A stretch of DNA of 38,848 nt from a virus, in IMG/VR virus record IMGVR_UViG_3300031565_000140, positions 1-38,848 of that record, one strand, 5' to 3'. Of this stretch, positions 7,779 through 15,631 are shown piece after piece; position 1 is the first letter of the stretch; every line of letters starts with the position of its first letter. The position numbers and the translations under genes were made by a program. The notes beneath the pieces are model-generated. The model saw nothing but the letters and a program-made list of their open reading frames with translations, ran no database searches and was not told the origin of the DNA.

Positions 7779-8052
7779 ATTCATTAAGAAAATCATCATC
7801 TACCCAAATCGGTGTTTTTTCACCCACATACGCACCACTGACGTTATAATCGAAAAATTCTATCGCTTCCTCATAATCCATGCCGTCCCGTTCCATTAGG
7901 ATTTCAATACATTTACTTTTGGAGTATGCAATTCGTGGTTCGGAATTAAAATCAGTTACAACTCCAAGAATTGCATCATCAAAACCATCTGCCGTTAGTG
8001 TCGTTATTTCCTGTTCTTCGAGATAAGCATTAATTTCTTCTAATTTATTCAT
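7777..8052 (-). CDS. Small conserved-type phage protein, unknown function
   Basis: A 91-residue acidic protein with a central SKSKCIEILMERDGMDYEEAIEFF segment and a C-terminal YNVSGAYVGEKTPIWVDD. This RDGM-xYEEA-x3-F-x2-N-x2-GAYVGE layout is one I associate with widespread small phage proteins of unknown function, so it is probably a real conserved family. It is the last gene of the 11848-7777 minus operon and overlaps the membrane-protein gene upstream by 8 bases. Its stop codon lies inside the terminator stem. Confidence 0.75.
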   Translation of the reverse strand: MNKLEEINAYLEEQEITTLTADGFDDAILGVVTDFNSEPRIAYSKSKCIEILMERDGMDYEEAIEFFDYNVSGAYVGEKTPIWVDDDFLNE

Positions 8053-8287
8053 GTTTCAAGTGTTTCGTTTTTATTTTTTCCAGTTCATCTACTAATTTCT
8101 TATGTTGTTCTTTGGATTGGATGCCCAAGTCATCTCCGTACTCAGCAAAAATATCGATAATGAAAACAATAAACTCCTTTTCCTTATCGGACATATACGT
8201 ACTTTTCTTAATTAAAATACGTTGCGTTCCGACAAGAACGAGTATTACTGCAATCAATAATATTATCGCTATATAAAATCCCCACAT
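8045..8287 (-). CDS. Small single-pass membrane protein
   Basis: An 80-residue protein with one N-terminal hydrophobic segment (residues ~4-21, IAIILLIAVILVLVG) preceded by MWGF and followed by the positive RILIKKS. This predicts N-out/C-in insertion with a ~55-residue cytoplasmic, charged and partly coiled C-terminal part ending KIKTKHLKHE. There is no lipobox or cleavage site. Possible roles such as spanin or lysis component are not supported by context: the neighbours are nucleotide-metabolism genes. Confidence 0.65.
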   Translation of the reverse strand: MWGFYIAIILLIAVILVLVGTQRILIKKSTYMSDKEKEFIVFIIDIFAEYGDDLGIQSKEQHKKLVDELEKIKTKHLKHE

Positions 8288-8293
8288 TCAACT

Positions 8294-8509
8294 CTATTTC
8301 TTTTCTTTTTCCTGTACCCCCTTATGAACAGCAATAACTTCAAGCATCGTCTCAACTTGTTTATTCACTCTCAGTACTCTATCAAGTGCATTATGTAGTT
8401 CTTCATCAGGAAGTAGATGACTTTTAACTATGTTATTAAATTGCCCAAGAGCATCATCACGTTTAGTCGTGAGATATTCCAAATCCGTTTCCATTGTTCT
8501 TAATTCCAT
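8294..8509 (-). CDS. Small coiled-coil hypothetical protein
   Basis: A 71-residue, mostly helical protein with heptad-like spacing of L/V (LEYLTTKRDDALGQF, LDRVLRVNKQVETML). It sits one base after the thymidylate synthase stop and 6 bases before the membrane-protein gene, so it is in the same operon. An alternative ATG at 8494 (METDLEYL) is possible. No function recognised. Confidence 0.6.
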   Translation of the reverse strand: MELRTMETDLEYLTTKRDDALGQFNNIVKSHLLPDEELHNALDRVLRVNKQVETMLEVIAVHKGVQEKEKK

Positions 8510-8510
8510 T

Positions 8511-9590
8511 TTATTTCTTTTTTAATCCTGTAAATAATTCGGCTTTAATTGCATCCTGAGACTCGTAATCCTTCAGGATAATGTCATTCGTTGTGAGGTT
8601 ACAGATATCCGCAAGAGTTTCAATACGTCTGACAATTACAACCTTTGGTAATTTGGTTGGTATTCTGCTTAGTTGTTCTTTAACTGCGTCAATATGACTT
8701 ACATAGAGATGTGTGTCACCACCAATCCAAAACGATTCCCCGGCTATCATATTATTGGCTTTCGCAACAAGTATTAATAACAGTGACATGCTTGCAATAT
8801 TGAAGGGCACGCCTAAAAATGTATCACAACTACGTTGATACATGTTCAGGTCAAGGAAATATTTTGGGATGTTGTGATTGTCACATACGCTATGAAGTGT
8901 CTCATCACTGGTATCCTTCATGTTAAGTGGAAGTTCCCATTCAACATTTTGAAATAAATCCCATCGTTCTTCAGCAGTCATTGGTCTTACAATAAACTGA
9001 TAAAGCAAGTGACATGGGGGTAAAGCCATTTCTGGAAAATCTCTTTTATTCCATCCATCAATGATTTTATATCTACCATATGGATTATTCTTCAAATCAT
9101 CAAACACATCCTGTACTTGGTCAACACCATTCTGGTTTCTCCACTGGTGACCATATACTTTCCCTAAGTCACCAAGTTTATATTTCTTATCACCTTGACT
9201 TCCAATGCTCCACTGACGTTCCTTTAAGTTTCCTCTTTTTATTTCTTCAACAAATTCTTCTTGAGATAACTCTTTTTCATCATCAAGATAATGACTATTA
9301 TTTCCTCGCCACTTTAAATACCAACGATATGCGTCACCATTCCAGATGTTCACGTTATTGTCTACCAAGTACTTAATATTGGTTTCGCCACGCAAAAACC
9401 ATAGGAGTTCGCACACGATTCCCTTCCAATACATCTTCTTTGTAGTGAGTAATGGAAACTTTTCGGACACATCTTTCATTAAAATTGTTGCATGTGATAA
9501 TCCAATTGTATTGGGCATGTTTTCTCTCCCACTTTCTTTCTCTCGTCCATTGTCGAGTATATCCTGTAATACGTCTTGATATTCTTTCAT
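8511..9590 (-). CDS. thyA: Thymidylate synthase (ThyA family)
   Basis: A 359-residue ThyA-type enzyme that converts dUMP to dTMP using methylene-tetrahydrofolate. Recognisable elements are FPLLTTKKMYWKGI (45-58), ELLWFLRGETNI (61-72), GDLGKVYGHQWR (140-151), the nucleophile Cys193 in LPPCHLLYQF, QRSCDTFLGVPFNIAS (252-267; Asn264 selects dUMP over dCMP) and GGDTHLYVSHID (290-301). It is ~95 residues longer than the E. coli enzyme, with insertions at ~91-138 and ~203-247. In the usual RRI-x2-SAWN phosphate-binding segment it has RYKIIDGWN, so the second arginine is replaced. Its neighbours include MazG and HAD genes, fitting phage nucleotide supply. Confidence 0.95.
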   Translation of the reverse strand: MKEYQDVLQDILDNGREKESGRENMPNTIGLSHATILMKDVSEKFPLLTTKKMYWKGIVCELLWFLRGETNIKYLVDNNVNIWNGDAYRWYLKWRGNNSHYLDDEKELSQEEFVEEIKRGNLKERQWSIGSQGDKKYKLGDLGKVYGHQWRNQNGVDQVQDVFDDLKNNPYGRYKIIDGWNKRDFPEMALPPCHLLYQFIVRPMTAEERWDLFQNVEWELPLNMKDTSDETLHSVCDNHNIPKYFLDLNMYQRSCDTFLGVPFNIASMSLLLILVAKANNMIAGESFWIGGDTHLYVSHIDAVKEQLSRIPTKLPKVVIVRRIETLADICNLTTNDIILKDYESQDAIKAELFTGLKKK

Positions 9591-9952
9591 TTGTTTTTAA
9601 ATTTATTGTCGCTTTCCAATTTATTAAACAATTCAGTGAGTTCGGCTGCTTTTCCTTCACCCAAAGGATAATAAAATGTTGGTTTGATGTTATATATGAT
9701 TTGGGGTATTTCTTCGTTTCGATATGCGTTTTCTGTAGTAATTGCATCATGAAAAGATACTCCACAAAGATGTATTGCTTTTGTAATACAAAAATATGTG
9801 GCTTTATCCGTTATAACCCTTCTACCGTTTGAACGCCTATCGAATGAATAATCACCAAACAGTTTGATGATTTCCGACCTGAAATCATTAATATTCTCTG
9901 AAATAACGGCAATAATCTGTTTTTCCACAGTCTTATTTTTCGGTCTACTCAT
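9587..9952 (-). CDS. Hypothetical protein
   Basis: A 121-residue basic protein, beginning MSRPKNKTVEKQIIAVI. It contains a central ITDKATYFCITKAIHLCGVSFHDA segment and a C-terminal YNIKPTFYYPLGEGKAAELTELFNKLE that looks globular and helical. It overlaps the thymidylate synthase start by 4 bases and abuts the gene upstream, so it is part of the nucleotide-metabolism operon. No family is recognised. Confidence 0.65.
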   Translation of the reverse strand: MSRPKNKTVEKQIIAVISENINDFRSEIIKLFGDYSFDRRSNGRRVITDKATYFCITKAIHLCGVSFHDAITTENAYRNEEIPQIIYNIKPTFYYPLGEGKAAELTELFNKLESDNKFKNK

Positions 9953-10314
9953 TATCGGTTCTTTAATTGTTCTAATTTTCTATCAACAAATTCAGCAGTA
10001 AATTCTGCTTCAACATCAATAGATGAATAACCATTAAATTGGTTGAAGTCATATGTTTTAGTTGCGGTTTCCACTTCTTTACAGATTTCCAAGACTTCTT
10101 TATCTGTCATTTCAACACTGCGAATAACTCTACTAATCACCATTAACGGCAAGAGTTCAAATTGTTCCGATTTACCTTCTTCACGCTTATCATACATGTA
10201 TAGAAATGCAACATTCATTGCTTTGGTTGCTTTCTCTTCGAATTCTTCACTTGTTCCATCGAAGAATCCCATTTCTTTCCATTGATTTCTGGTAAATCCT
10301 TTTCTATCTTTCAT
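9952..10314 (-). CDS. Hypothetical protein
   Basis: A 120-residue acidic, mainly helical protein (DGTSEEFEEKATKAM; DKEVLEICKEVETATK) with no recognised motif. It overlaps the HAD-like gene upstream by 4 bases and the next gene by one, typical of translational coupling. Context alone places it in the nucleotide-metabolism operon. Confidence 0.65.
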   Translation of the reverse strand: MKDRKGFTRNQWKEMGFFDGTSEEFEEKATKAMNVAFLYMYDKREEGKSEQFELLPLMVISRVIRSVEMTDKEVLEICKEVETATKTYDFNQFNGYSSIDVEAEFTAEFVDRKLEQLKNR

Positions 10315-10622
10315 TTATAAGGTTGATTTGTTTGTCTTTTATGTAAATAAACTGGTGAATCATCATAAACGATTCGTGGAGATTTGACTCCGAAAAGAAT
10401 TCGATACATAACACCCAAGTCGTCAAGGTCTTTTAATATTGTGTTTTTAGTGTTCTCTATGCTCCATATAGTTCCCTCATCTTGTTCACCACGCATTGTG
10501 ATGAAAATGATTTGTTCACCAGCATTATGCAGTGCAATTAATGCTTCTTTAGCACCTTCAAGCCATTCGCTTGTGTGATAATTAACGATTGTTCCGTCTA
10601 TGTCAAAAATATGTGCTGCCAT
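10311..10622 (-). CDS. Small HAD-superfamily hydrolase
   Basis: A 103-residue minimal HAD protein with motif I FDIDGTIV (nucleophile D7, acid/base D9), motif II FITMRG (T42), K80 in FGVKSPR as the likely motif III lysine, and motif IV IVYDDSP (D87/D88). The cap is reduced to a short loop, as in capless C0-type HAD phosphatases of phages. A phosphatase on nucleotides or on DNA/RNA 3' ends is plausible given the neighbours, but the substrate cannot be read. Coupled by short overlaps to both neighbours. Confidence 0.85.
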   Translation of the reverse strand: MAAHIFDIDGTIVNYHTSEWLEGAKEALIALHNAGEQIIFITMRGEQDEGTIWSIENTKNTILKDLDDLGVMYRILFGVKSPRIVYDDSPVYLHKRQTNQPYK

Positions 10623-10852
10623 TAATGTTGATTCTTCTTGAATTTTGCACTATATGCGATAATGTCCTTCACATCGTATTTTTCAAATACGTCTTCAATG
10701 AACGTGTCAGTTGCGGGATAAATGAAATCATCTTCATTTCGATGAATAAATACATCTTCTTCAACATGAATTGTTGTACCCTCTGGTTTAAATTGACTCC
10801 AAAGAGCATCATAAATATGCAGGTTTCCGTCAATTAATATTTCTTTTTCCAT
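10622..10852 (-). CDS. Hypothetical protein
   Basis: A 76-residue acidic protein starting MEKEILIDGNLHIYDAL. An upstream in-frame ATG at 10933 would extend it into the MazG gene by 77 bases, so I use the ATG at 10852, 4 bases after the MazG stop. It contains repeated acidic loops (VEEDVFIHRNEDDFIY) and ends SAKFKKNQH. No domain recognised. Confidence 0.65.
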   Translation of the reverse strand: MEKEILIDGNLHIYDALWSQFKPEGTTIHVEEDVFIHRNEDDFIYPATDTFIEDVFEKYDVKDIIAYSAKFKKNQH

Positions 10853-10856
10853 TTTA

Positions 10857-11228
10857 TTACCTATAATCTCCACTCCCACCAAGAACACCTCTCTTCTGGC
10901 GGTCATGAAGTTTTTCGATGTTGGCAACTGCAACGTCTTCTAAAGTAATACCCAGATTTTCGCACATCGATGTGATGTACCATAAGGTGTCTCCGAGTTC
11001 TGATTTTATTTCTTCGGTGGCTTCTGGTGTTATGATTCCACCGTTGTCCCTAATTACTTTTTTTATTTTTCCCTGTGCTTCCCCGGCTTCACCTAGACCT
11101 AGACCATCATAAACAACAGCAATTAATTTAATTACGTCATCATTCATGTTTGGAAAGATTTTCTGGAACTTATCAAGACTAATCTTGAGAGCCACGGCTT
11201 CCTTCTGATATTCGTTAAACGTCTCCAT
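10857..11228 (-). CDS. MazG-like nucleoside triphosphate pyrophosphohydrolase
   Basis: A 123-residue single-domain MazG-like protein. The metal-binding pattern is visible as GLGEAGEAQGKIKK (E47, E50) and EIKSELGDTLWYI (E77, D80), the ExxE and ExxD pairs on two helices of the all-alpha NTP pyrophosphatase fold. These enzymes hydrolyse (d)NTPs to NMPs plus PPi and, in phages, are thought to tune dNTP pools or (p)ppGpp signalling. It lies in the same operon as thymidylate synthase and a HAD hydrolase. It overlaps the upstream gene by 14 bases. Confidence 0.9.
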   Translation of the reverse strand: METFNEYQKEAVALKISLDKFQKIFPNMNDDVIKLIAVVYDGLGLGEAGEAQGKIKKVIRDNGGIITPEATEEIKSELGDTLWYITSMCENLGITLEDVAVANIEKLHDRQKRGVLGGSGDYR

Positions 11229-11526
11229 TACCCACTTTTTTTATTTCTTCAATTAGTCTTAGAATGTTTTCAGGTGGTGTATTACTCTCGATTTTCTCCC
11301 TAATTTCCTTTAGGTATTCATCTTCCATTTCTTGATTAAGGTTAATGGTTTCTTGTAATCTCTGGAGAGCGAATCTGGCTTGTGAGCCAGCATCTATTTC
11401 AATAAATGAAATCAATTCATTCACTAGGGGTTGGTTGACTTCATAATTTTTCGCATCGGCATAAAATAAAAGTGCTTGTTTTAGTAGTTCGATTTGATTT
11501 ATATAATCTTCTGTGCTATTCGTCAT
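11215..11526 (-). CDS. Hypothetical helical protein
   Basis: A 103-residue helical protein beginning MTNSTEDYINQIELLKQALLFYADAKNY. A longer frame from 11577 would overlap the KTSC gene by 62 bases. The ATG at 11526 overlaps it by only 11 and gives a natural N-terminus, so I prefer it. Residues ~45-60 contain FIEIDAGSQARFAL, the most conserved-looking part. Function unknown. Confidence 0.65.
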   Translation of the reverse strand: MTNSTEDYINQIELLKQALLFYADAKNYEVNQPLVNELISFIEIDAGSQARFALQRLQETINLNQEMEDEYLKEIREKIESNTPPENILRLIEEIKKVGNGDV

Positions 11527-11848
11527 CTTCTTCGGGGGTATTATTCTCCACAATATCCTTAAGTTCTTGAACTTCATGGGGATAGTAAGTGTATTCCTTA
11601 TAACAAGGATAATTTAATTTTATTCTTTTATGAAAGAATTTGCCATGTGATTCGGCTTCTTCAAATTCCATATAGAAATCTAAAGGAATATTAAGGTATA
11701 GATACGTGTGACCACGACTGAATGTAATGTAAAGTTTTTCAGTATCAGCAAAATATACTGTTTTTAGTATGTTATCTGATTTAAAAACGGACTCCACATA
11801 TCCCAGACTCTGGTCTTCATTCAGTACTTCTTTTCGTTCTACGAGCAT
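11516..11848 (-). CDS. KTSC-domain protein
   Basis: A 110-residue protein whose residues ~20-80 follow the KTSC domain plan: FKSDNILKTVYFADTEKLYITF, then SRGHTYLYLNIPLDFY, then EEAESHGKFFHKRIKLNY. KTSC domains (~60 residues, named after lysyl-tRNA synthetase C-terminal fusions) are common in phages; an RNA-binding role has been suggested but is not established. This is the first gene of the 11848-7777 minus operon, directly downstream of a well-formed host-type promoter. The acidic tail (NNTPEEDDE) is probably disordered. Confidence 0.75.
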   Translation of the reverse strand: MLVERKEVLNEDQSLGYVESVFKSDNILKTVYFADTEKLYITFSRGHTYLYLNIPLDFYMEFEEAESHGKFFHKRIKLNYPCYKEYTYYPHEVQELKDIVENNTPEEDDE

Positions 11849-11866
11849 AACATGTTATTGGTTGAG

Positions 11867-11897
11867 CAAATATAGGCAATAAATAATTAAAATCAAA
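11867..11897 (-). promoter_or_regulatory. Host-type (Bacteroidetes sigma-ABfA-like) promoter
   Basis: On the minus strand TTTG (plus 11897-11894), exactly 19 bases, then TATATTTG (plus 11874-11867) match the Bacteroidetes -33/-7 consensus perfectly. The ATG at 11848 lies 18 bases further on. It should drive the nucleotide-metabolism operon early, using unmodified host polymerase. Confidence 0.8.
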
Positions 11898-11899
11898 GA

Positions 11900-11907
11900 G
11901 TATTTAT
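11900..11907 (+). promoter_or_regulatory. Late promoter box GTATTTAT
   Basis: GTATTTAT followed by GTAAAAAG, ending 14 bases before the ATG of the gp15-like gene. It is separated by only 2 bases from the -33 element of the oppositely directed host-type promoter, so the two may compete. Confidence 0.75.
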
Positions 11908-11921
11908 GTAAAAAGATTTAG

Positions 11922-12689
11922 ATGGCACTTCCTAAGAAGAAAGTTAAATTAACACTAGATACCAATCCACCGGATATCGGAACTAAGTATTTGAAATATA
12001 GTTTTGATAGAATTGCAGAACTAATGGCAGCAACGGATATCGATACTAAATATCTCCCAAGAACTATTTTGCTCGAAGACCTTGACAGCTCACTTTTTGA
12101 TTACGTCAACACAAAAGGTATGCAATTGACTCTGGATAATAAGCTCGTTCCTGCTTTTTATCTCGATAATGACCGTTGGGGTGAGTTCAGCAAAACTTGG
12201 AGATTCATGGATAACGACAAAAACGTCCCAACACCATATATCACGGTAAGACGTATTGATAAACAAGCTGGAACCAGACTTGGTACAAAGTACAGAATTC
12301 CACAACCCCGTAAATTCAGATACATAAATGTGCCGATACTCGATGAGGGTCAGGAAATCTTTTTACAATTCAGAATGCCCGAACCCGTAAATGTAGATAT
12401 GATTTATGAAGTCGCACTTTTTACTAAATATCGTGTTGATGTTAATGCTTATGATGAACAGGTTCTGAAGAACTTCGCTTCAAGACAGGATTATGTTTGG
12501 ATAAACGGAAATCCACTGGTATTGTTATTCGAAGGTTTTGCCGAGTCAAACCCAATTGAGAATATTGATGGTGATAGATTCTTTGTATCGAAATACGCAT
12601 TGAAAATCCTCGGATTCATTCAAGACGAAAAGGAATTTGAAATCGTTAAGACAATCAGAAGACCAAGAATTGGTATTAGTGTGGTTTAA
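11922..12689 (+). CDS. Tail terminator / tail completion protein, T4 gp15-like
   Basis: A 255-residue protein. The C-terminal half follows T4 gp15: MIYEVALFTKYRVDVNAYDEQVL aligns with the gp15 segment IYELSIFTRYEDDM. It is followed by a PLVLLFEGFAESNPIENIDGDRFF segment corresponding to gp15's strand plus DGDNLSRR loop, and a final strand (YALKILGFI). gp15 caps the sheath and tube and binds the neck. The N-terminal ~90 residues are not recognisable. It is a single-gene unit behind a late promoter. Its stop overlaps by 3 bases the stop codon of the convergent minus-strand gene, with no terminator between them. Confidence 0.72.
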   Translation: MALPKKKVKLTLDTNPPDIGTKYLKYSFDRIAELMAATDIDTKYLPRTILLEDLDSSLFDYVNTKGMQLTLDNKLVPAFYLDNDRWGEFSKTWRFMDNDKNVPTPYITVRRIDKQAGTRLGTKYRIPQPRKFRYINVPILDEGQEIFLQFRMPEPVNVDMIYEVALFTKYRVDVNAYDEQVLKNFASRQDYVWINGNPLVLLFEGFAESNPIENIDGDRFFVSKYALKILGFIQDEKEFEIVKTIRRPRIGISVV

Positions 12690-13510
12690 TCATATTTACC
12701 GTCTTTAGTATCAAAAACATTTCCATCAGGATAATCCTGCTTTTCATTATTGAAATTATCTACTCTGTTATTTACCCTATTAACATAGGCATTGGTTGGT
12801 GGATACTCGAACATTGTTACGTTATCTGAAGTGAATTGCCATTCCATTGTTTGTGGATATAGACGGGCTTCAATATACATTTTTTTCGGTGTACTTAAAC
12901 CCGCATTTGCTTGGTTATAAAATAACGATATCTTACCTTTCTTTGCGTTATAAAAACTAATTTTAACATATGCTTGAATCGTAGTATAGCCACTGTAAAT
13001 GTATGGGGCAAGATATGATTCAGGAATATACCAGCTATAAAACTGATTTATATTTGTGTTACTGATTTTATATATGGGTACTGGAATATCGTCTTCAGTG
13101 GGGTCAGTTTCACTATCTAATATTTTTGTGTTGTAGATTGTAAATATTTTATTCTGGGTGTAATCATCAAAACTATCATAAAAGTCCAGAATAAAGAAAC
13201 TATTACGTATTACATTGGCGTTATCATTAATTTCTGTTGTGGTGAAACCTGCTCCGGTAGAACCAAAAGAATCATTTGCTGAACTACCGTTGGGTGTGAA
13301 AAAGAAGGTCAATGTCGTCTCAGTAGTTTCCTTTTTATATTTATATTTACGTACCTCATAGTCAATAACCGGATTAATTAGCTCTTCTTTGGCTTTCTCA
13401 TTCAAATTGTCAATTTGTTGTTGGTAATCAACAAACTCATCACTAATTTTTAGAGGTAACTTTATGAAAGTATCAGCACCATTAAATTTTATCGTCTCTT
13501 TTATTGACAT
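12686..13510 (-). CDS. Probable virion surface / tail protein
   Basis: A 274-residue protein with a helical N-terminal stretch (residues ~25-45, QQQIDNLNEKAKEEL), then a beta-rich body rich in aromatic, Thr and Asn residues (FSWYIPESYLAPYIYSGYTT; KKMYIEARLYPQTMEWQF). It is coupled by a 10-base overlap to the larger gene upstream, which is behind a late promoter, so it is expressed late with structural genes. Composition and layout suggest a tail fibre or baseplate-associated protein. No catalytic motif or named fold is visible. Confidence 0.65.
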   Translation of the reverse strand: MSIKETIKFNGADTFIKLPLKISDEFVDYQQQIDNLNEKAKEELINPVIDYEVRKYKYKKETTETTLTFFFTPNGSSANDSFGSTGAGFTTTEINDNANVIRNSFFILDFYDSFDDYTQNKIFTIYNTKILDSETDPTEDDIPVPIYKISNTNINQFYSWYIPESYLAPYIYSGYTTIQAYVKISFYNAKKGKISLFYNQANAGLSTPKKMYIEARLYPQTMEWQFTSDNVTMFEYPPTNAYVNRVNNRVDNFNNEKQDYPDGNVFDTKDGKYD

Positions 13511-15114
13511 GGTTTATCTACGTTATTTAAATCATCTTTTGTTGGTGTAATATCCAATGTGGTGGCATCAGGACTAAACCAAATTTCTTCAAACACCAGA
13601 TTTGTGGGGTCGTGTTTAAAATTAACATCTTCCGTTAAATTAGGAATAACATTCAATATGACGGGTGAAAATAAATATCTTCTTTCATTAAAAAACGGAT
13701 AATCAACACCAACGCCAGTTAGGGGTTCCACATATCCTTGTGGATTTATATCACGCCACACAAGCCTTCCTTCAGTTGTGAGAATTGTTGCATAATCTGG
13801 TATTGTTTCTACTTTTCTTTCTCCGGGGTTCGGAATTAATTGGACTCTGACTCTAATTCGATTACCACTGAGATATGCTTTACTGAAATTCACAGATTGT
13901 TCCGGGTCATCATTTGAGAAGTATTTTCTTGTGGTTCCTACAATAGTAACCCACATACCTCCAACATATTCTTGCATATCTGTTTGAGCAATATATTGGT
14001 CAGTACCTTCGGGTAAATATATTTTTGTTTTGAAACTAATGTTATAGAAAGTATTGTTTTGAAATTGTAAATAACCATCTTCTTCATCCCAACTAAAATA
14101 TGTTGTGGTATTAGCATCCCAATTCTCGATTACATTAGCGGTTGTTGTTAATGTTTGCTTTTGTGATTTGGTCCCATTAAATTCATTAGAGGGGCTATAT
14201 ATTGGTATGACATCAAGAGTTGTTGTATTCTCAATAACCTGACTTGCTTTAGTACTATCCAAATCATCACTAAGATATCTTAACCTAAAAGGAATAAATG
14301 GGTTATATTTCCACTCCAACCATTTATTTCCACCATCATTATATCTGGTTCTGATGTAAAAAAATTGTTCTTCTAATTGTTGTTGATAAAAATCTTCTCT
14401 TTGGTATTCGATTATATCGTGAATATTACTACCATTATAGTCTTCAACATCGTCACCAACATTCAGGTCTTTTGTTGTGAATGTGTTATTTTTACTTTTA
14501 ACACCATAGCTTGTCCATGTAGTTCGTGACATCTGTTCGACAATATTAGATGACTTTATATATTGAGCATATAAAAACAATTCAGTTACCGGGAAACCAA
14601 AATAGTCGAAGAGATTACTGACATCAATATCTGATTTGAAACTAAATGAATATACTTGTTCACCATAAACATTATTACTAAACCCAGCATTATATATTTC
14701 AATATCGTCCATACCCGCAATTACAATAAAACTTCTTATACGTTGGGTTCCAGCAGTGCCAACAATAGAACCATAAGAATCAGTTGGGTGTGGGGCTACG
14801 AGATAAAACTGGAACGAATTGAGAATGTTCTTTGAATTTCCGGTATATATTGGATTGAAAAAATCTTCTAAATCATTATGTCCTTGTTTAATTCCATTTA
14901 ATAACGACATCCATTCAATCCTACCATATATTCTATAGATGGGATTATCTTGTCTTTCGTTATCAAACACCAATGTGGAATCCACAATATCATTAATAGC
15001 GAATTCCATGATTTCCGACTTATTACTTGATAATTCAATCTTATCATATGAGTCAGTATTAATAGAATTGATGTTTTTCTGGTTACCGAGTAATATTTCA
15101 ATCTTTTTATCCAT
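13501..15114 (-). CDS. Large probable virion surface / tail protein
   Basis: A 537-residue, beta-rich protein starting MDKKIEILLGNQ, dominated by Thr, Asn and aromatic residues. Segments such as MQEYVGGMWVTIVGTTRKYFSN and NRIRVRVQLIPNP suggest stacked beta domains typical of tail fibre or baseplate appendages. I chose the ATG at 15114. A frame start at 15156 would add 14 hydrophobic and basic residues but lies upstream of the late box at 15127-15120, whose transcript could not include it. With 15114 the leader is only about 5 bases, so the mRNA may be leaderless. Function inferred from context only. Confidence 0.65.
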   Translation of the reverse strand: MDKKIEILLGNQKNINSINTDSYDKIELSSNKSEIMEFAINDIVDSTLVFDNERQDNPIYRIYGRIEWMSLLNGIKQGHNDLEDFFNPIYTGNSKNILNSFQFYLVAPHPTDSYGSIVGTAGTQRIRSFIVIAGMDDIEIYNAGFSNNVYGEQVYSFSFKSDIDVSNLFDYFGFPVTELFLYAQYIKSSNIVEQMSRTTWTSYGVKSKNNTFTTKDLNVGDDVEDYNGSNIHDIIEYQREDFYQQQLEEQFFYIRTRYNDGGNKWLEWKYNPFIPFRLRYLSDDLDSTKASQVIENTTTLDVIPIYSPSNEFNGTKSQKQTLTTTANVIENWDANTTTYFSWDEEDGYLQFQNNTFYNISFKTKIYLPEGTDQYIAQTDMQEYVGGMWVTIVGTTRKYFSNDDPEQSVNFSKAYLSGNRIRVRVQLIPNPGERKVETIPDYATILTTEGRLVWRDINPQGYVEPLTGVGVDYPFFNERRYLFSPVILNVIPNLTEDVNFKHDPTNLVFEEIWFSPDATTLDITPTKDDLNNVDKPCQ

Positions 15115-15119
15115 ATATA

Positions 15120-15127
15120 ATAAATAC
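15120..15127 (-). promoter_or_regulatory. Late promoter box GTATTTAT (minus strand)
   Basis: On the minus strand GTATTTAT followed by TATATATG, where the final ATG is the start at 15114. The 5-base distance to the start codon is unusually short compared with 14-16 at the most similar sites. Confidence 0.6.
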
Positions 15128-15143
15128 CTGCAAATTTTTTTCT

Positions 15144-15160
15144 GAAATTGTAACAATTTC
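15144..15160. repeat. Perfect inverted repeat, possible operator
   Basis: GAAATTG-TAA-CAATTTC is a 7-base perfect dyad with a 3-base spacer. CTGAAATT occurs at 15142-15149 and again at 15163-15170, so half of the dyad is directly repeated. It lies between the divergent late box and the lipoprotein gene, where a regulator could bind. Confidence 0.45.
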
Positions 15161-15189
15161 TGCTGAAATTCGTATAATGAGTATGTTTA
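15159..15189 (+). promoter_or_regulatory. Possible host-type promoter of the lipoprotein gene
   Basis: TCTG (15159-15162), 19 bases, then TATGTTTA (15182-15189) fits the Bacteroidetes -33/-7 pattern with one mismatch in each element. The ATG at 15200 follows 10 bases later. If used, the lipoprotein is expressed independently of late transcription. Confidence 0.35.
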
Positions 15190-15199
15190 ACTAAAAATT

Positions 15200-15628
15200 A
15201 TGATGATGAAAAAAGTAACTTATTTATTGACGATTATGTTTGCTGTTGTTCTGATGAGCACCAGTTGTTGCGAAGACGACCCGGTTGTTCCCGACCTGAC
15301 ACTCGAAGAACAATATTCTGAATGGTCGAACCTCTCATGGGTATCAACCAATGGTAATGATGTCAATTATCAACCAGTTGAAGAAACCTATCCCCGCCTT
15401 TACATTAGAATTGAAGGTAATGTGGCGACTGTTACAGATTCTCTTGATGAAAATATTAGAAGAAAATATCAATTCGAGGAAATTATACTTGATGATGCAT
15501 TTATTACTTTTACCGATTCAAAACAAGTTAGTGGTGTGGAAAGAACATTTAAAATTCTTCTATATACTGGAAGCGGAGTGAAATTAGAAGATGTGGATTT
15601 CGATTTTGATGTTTTTATTTTACAATAA
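15200..15628 (+). CDS. Phage-encoded Bacteroidetes-type lipoprotein (moron)
   Basis: A 142-residue secreted lipoprotein. The signal peptide has a basic start (MMMKK), a hydrophobic core (residues ~6-19, VTYLLTIMFAVVLM) and a lipobox-like STSC, with C23 (or C24) as the lipidated Cys. The mature start CCEDD places acidic residues directly after the Cys, resembling the lipoprotein export signal that sends Bacteroidetes lipoproteins to the cell surface. The mature domain (~115 residues) is acidic and beta-rich (YIRIEGNVATVTD; DDAFITFTD). The gene is on the opposite strand to its neighbours with its own promoter region and terminator, the layout of a moron. Superinfection exclusion is a reasonable guess; a virion role is less likely. 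Three consecutive ATGs make the start uncertain by 6 bases. Confidence 0.8.
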   Translation: MMMKKVTYLLTIMFAVVLMSTSCCEDDPVVPDLTLEEQYSEWSNLSWVSTNGNDVNYQPVEETYPRLYIRIEGNVATVTDSLDENIRRKYQFEEIILDDAFITFTDSKQVSGVERTFKILLYTGSGVKLEDVDFDFDVFILQ

Positions 15629-15631
15629 ATT

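Noticed and set aside
9373-9832. Overlapping frames on both strands across the thymidylate synthase 5' end
   Set aside because: Thymidylate synthase and the adjacent gene explain the coding there; the alternative products have no recognisable order.
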